From NCBI GenBank assembly GCA_001281695.1, contig LJIE01000001.1:3619521-3683520 (forward strand): a stretch of DNA of 64,000 bases. Reading direction: 5' to 3'. Below, piece by piece: positions 61,529 through 64,000 of this stretch (position 1 is the first letter of the stretch; each line of letters opens with the position of its first letter). The notes beneath the pieces were generated by a model. It did not search any database. It saw only the letters and a list, made by a program, of their open reading frames with translations, and was not told the origin of the DNA. The DNA comes from a bacterium 336/3. Its GTDB lineage: Bacteria; Bacteroidota; Bacteroidia; Cytophagales; Thermonemataceae. The position numbers and the translations under genes are program-made.

Positions 61529-63976
61529 TTATCCTGCTTTGATACGATTTCTTTCTTCATCTGAAGCCCCACTTTTTCTGGCTTTGAGTAATTTCCCTTT
61601 TCTAAAATTATAAGAAAATGAAAGTATAAAAGTTCGGCTATCCAATTGACTTTTGAAATTGGCTGTTGCCTGACTGAGAGCTTTTATGTCACCACCTGGT
61701 TGAAATGTGTAAAATATATCTGTAAAGTTTAATTTCAAACTGCCTTTACTTTTTAAGATTTTTCTTTGAATAGCAGCACCCACACGCCCCACAGGTATAG
61801 TTACAAACTGAGCACTAAATACTGAAGATTGGTATACTCCATTGAGTTCAGCTGCCCAACTACCCTTACCCCCAAGTGTAAACTGATTTACTAAGTTTCC
61901 ACTATAAAACACACCACTATTTTCTAATGTTTGTCCATATAATATAGATGAAAAATTATTGTAAGTTCCTTCTCCATAAATCTGAGCTATCCACCATTTA
62001 GCAGGTTTCAATGCTCCACTTACAGAAAGAGAAACTGATTGTTGTTTACCAATATTACCAGGTCTTGAAAAGAAAAATGCACCCTCAAACTGAATAGTTT
62101 CATTAATTACATCTTTTATATAACTATATGACAATGTAGTAGTTATATTATTTTTATAGGTATGTGATAACTCAACAATATTTGAGAAAGTTGGTACTAA
62201 AAATGGATTTCCTGCATAAATGGTAAATCTATCTAATGGATAACTAAAAGGGTTTAAATCCTGATAATTAGGCCTATCAATTCTTTTACCATAAGAAAGC
62301 CCTATCTGATGAATTTCTAAACTATCAAGTTTGTAATTGAAGTAAACAGTAGGAAATAGATTGGTATAATTGCGAGTAAAAGTAGAATCTTGCTGTATGG
62401 GATTTCCATATTGAAAGCCCTCTATATTGGTATTTTCTACCCTTAACCCTGATTGAAATGAAAATTTTCCAAACTCTTTATTAAAATTGATGTAAGCAGC
62501 ATTGATATTTTCTTTATAATTAAAATAATTGGTCAGTTGATTATTTGGAATAACTGCTCCATCACTCAATCTATTAAAAAACTCAGCCGTATTATTAGCT
62601 TTTACGAAGCTTGTTTTTGCACCTATTTCCAAATTACTTCCTTTTGCAAGTGGATTGGTATAGTCTATTTTGGCAGTACGAACATTGATTGTTGCAGGCA
62701 AGTTACCCAATAATTCATCTTGTGATTTGAGACTGCCATCAGAAGCAAATACATCATTTCTAAGATTTTGACTAATATCTGCTCTATAATTTATATAATC
62801 CAGATTAGTAGTAAGTTCTTTTCCTTTTTCATCTATTTTATAAGAATAATTTACATTGACACCCCCATTTAACCATTTAGGCTTACTCAAACTTACACCT
62901 CTATTAATAGAATCTACTTGTCCACTTGCACTCAAAACAGATGCATTGTTGGTTGTTGTTACTATGTCATCGTTGATAAAACCACTTAAAACAAAACCCA
63001 AAGTTGATTTTTTGCTTGCATAATAATCCATTCCCAAGCGTAAATTTTTATTATTGATTTGAGTTTTGATAAATGAATTTTGCTTGAATTGGGCTGCTAA
63101 ACTATTGTCTGTATTCAAATAATTTCGTTCAATATCTAAATCTTGGTATTGATTATTGATATTGTAACTGGCATTGGTGAAGAAATTAAATTTATTGATT
63201 CTATAATTGAAATTGACACTATTATTTGTTCGAGCATAGAAGCCTTGTCTATAAGAGAGATTTACCCCCCCATTAAACCCTTTCTGTGTATTTTTTTTGA
63301 GTTTGATATTAATGATACCAGCATTGCCTGCAGCATCATATTTGGCTGGTGGGTTGGGCATAAGTTCTATGGTTTCAATAGCACTTGATGGCAAACCTTT
63401 CAAATAGTTGTTGAGGGCATCTGTTGTCATATAAGTAGGTTTATCATCTATAAAAACCATCACACCTGACTTACCTTTAAACCTGATATTACCATTCTCA
63501 TCTACTTGTACACCTGGGGCTTTTTCAAGTACTTCCAAAGCACTTACACCTGCATTACTGATAAGCACATCAGGATTAATGACTGTTCTATCTATTTTCT
63601 TTTCTATAAACGATTTTTGAGCTACAACAGTTACTCCAGCTATTGCTCCTTCATCTTCCAACTCCACAATGGGTATTTCTAAGGTTTGATTTACTTCTAA
63701 GGTAATTTGCCCTGTTTTATGTGGTTTATAACCAGCAAAACTTATTTTTAAATAATATGTATTAGCAAGCATATTTTCAAACTCATACAACCCTAAAGTA
63801 TCTGTTACAACAGCTTTTACAAGAGAGGAATCATTGGCTTTGTATAAAAGTATATTGGCAAAAGCTATAGGCTTTTTTTCTTTATCTTGAAGTTTGCCCC
63901 TTAAGAAGTTATTTTGAGCCATTGTAAAACCAAAGCTCAAAATAAATATGTAAGTTAAGTAAAATTTAATTTTCAT
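61529..63976 (-). CDS. TonB-dependent receptor / outer-membrane beta-barrel protein
   Basis: An 815-residue exported protein with a signal peptide (about 1-20). An N-terminal carboxypeptidase-regulatory-like domain (about 23-110: FLRGKLQDKEKKPIAFANILLYK, LGLYEFENM) is followed by a plug domain (about 120-235, with VMVFIDDKPTYM, AIETIELMPNPPAKYDAAGNAGIINI) and a large barrel of the OMP_b-brl_3 type, ending in an aromatic-containing strand (TFILSFSYNFRKGK). It probably imports a large or bound substrate using TonB energy; no adjacent SusD-like gene is seen in the window. The start codon is 25 bases from the window end, so the promoter lies outside or at the edge. Confidence 0.93.
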   Translation of the reverse strand: MKIKFYLTYIFILSFGFTMAQNNFLRGKLQDKEKKPIAFANILLYKANDSSLVKAVVTDTLGLYEFENMLANTYYLKISFAGYKPHKTGQITLEVNQTLEIPIVELEDEGAIAGVTVVAQKSFIEKKIDRTVINPDVLISNAGVSALEVLEKAPGVQVDENGNIRFKGKSGVMVFIDDKPTYMTTDALNNYLKGLPSSAIETIELMPNPPAKYDAAGNAGIINIKLKKNTQKGFNGGVNLSYRQGFYARTNNSVNFNYRINKFNFFTNASYNINNQYQDLDIERNYLNTDNSLAAQFKQNSFIKTQINNKNLRLGMDYYASKKSTLGFVLSGFINDDIVTTTNNASVLSASGQVDSINRGVSLSKPKWLNGGVNVNYSYKIDEKGKELTTNLDYINYRADISQNLRNDVFASDGSLKSQDELLGNLPATINVRTAKIDYTNPLAKGSNLEIGAKTSFVKANNTAEFFNRLSDGAVIPNNQLTNYFNYKENINAAYINFNKEFGKFSFQSGLRVENTNIEGFQYGNPIQQDSTFTRNYTNLFPTVYFNYKLDSLEIHQIGLSYGKRIDRPNYQDLNPFSYPLDRFTIYAGNPFLVPTFSNIVELSHTYKNNITTTLSYSYIKDVINETIQFEGAFFFSRPGNIGKQQSVSLSVSGALKPAKWWIAQIYGEGTYNNFSSILYGQTLENSGVFYSGNLVNQFTLGGKGSWAAELNGVYQSSVFSAQFVTIPVGRVGAAIQRKILKSKGSLKLNFTDIFYTFQPGGDIKALSQATANFKSQLDSRTFILSFSYNFRKGKLLKARKSGASDEERNRIKAG

Positions 63977-64000
63977 AAGAAAGTGCTGATTAATGAATTG

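Noticed and set aside
1-64000. Prophage, insertion sequence or defence island
   Set aside because: No transposase, integrase, phage structural, toxin-antitoxin or restriction genes were found; gene content is housekeeping and envelope.

Overview
The window is AT-rich DNA from a member of the Bacteroidota, most likely a Cytophagales-type bacterium (inference). Several things support this. There is an alternative complex III (Act) operon joined to a cytochrome c oxidase. Promoters have the Bacteroidota form TTTG-N17-19-TAnnTTTG. Shine-Dalgarno motifs are largely absent. Many exported lipoproteins are present, with START-like, DUF2851, DUF2891 and DUF3341 proteins and a TonB-dependent receptor of the outer-membrane beta-barrel type. 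I see no phage, insertion sequence, CRISPR array or rRNA. No gene-free gap exceeds about 260 bases.

Layout. 1-3.1 kb: end of a DegT-type sugar aminotransferase, a phosphoribosyltransferase, an RDD membrane protein, an M16 peptidase and a tRNA with anticodon CAT. 3.2-5.2 kb: START-like protein and an LptF/LptG-type permease. 5.2-11 kb: gltB-amtB nitrogen-assimilation pair. 11.2-14.8 kb: PBP4-type D,D-peptidase, YicC RNase and PurK. 14.9-20.7 kb: a large GAF/PAS sensor without an output domain, a group 4 glycosyltransferase, a tiny HExxH membrane protein and two poorly known proteins. 20.8-25.1 kb (minus): TPR-HTH membrane regulator, dipeptide epimerase, DUF2891 and a small exported protein, apparently one operon. 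25.2-31.7 kb: accessory exported proteins, including two paralogous lipoproteins, an esterase lipoprotein and an Asn/Trp/Gly tandem-repeat lipoprotein.

31.8-43.8 kb is the respiratory core: actA-B-C-D-E-F-coxB-coxA on the minus strand behind one clear promoter. Electrons would pass from menaquinol through the Fe-S and haem subunits to the oxidase. ActA carries an extra N-terminal mono-haem domain, giving six CXXCH motifs. 43.9-47.4 kb: a membrane protein, ispD, hldD, and a PadR regulator translationally coupled to a membrane protein. The padR promoter overlaps the upstream terminator. 47.5-50.6 kb: an unknown protein, a zinc-dependent phospholipase C-like protein and a methyltransferase. 50.7-54.5 kb (plus): an exported protein, the fragment of a 2-oxoglutarate/Fe(II) oxygenase, DUF2851, apt and a GNAT-like protein. 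54.5-57.4 kb: nrnA with two double-domain FKBP lipoproteins. 57.5-64 kb: a SpoIIE-type phosphatase, a long carotenoid oxygenase, a previously easy-to-miss 50-residue membrane protein and a TonB-dependent receptor.

Most genes are ordinary housekeeping or envelope functions. The more unusual points are the six-haem ActA, the oxygenase remnant, the 50-residue membrane protein, the PadR promoter/terminator palindrome, the two palindromes ahead of apt, the small HExxH protein, and the repeated use of stop codons inside bidirectional terminator stems. I did not find a convincing wholly new multi-gene system.
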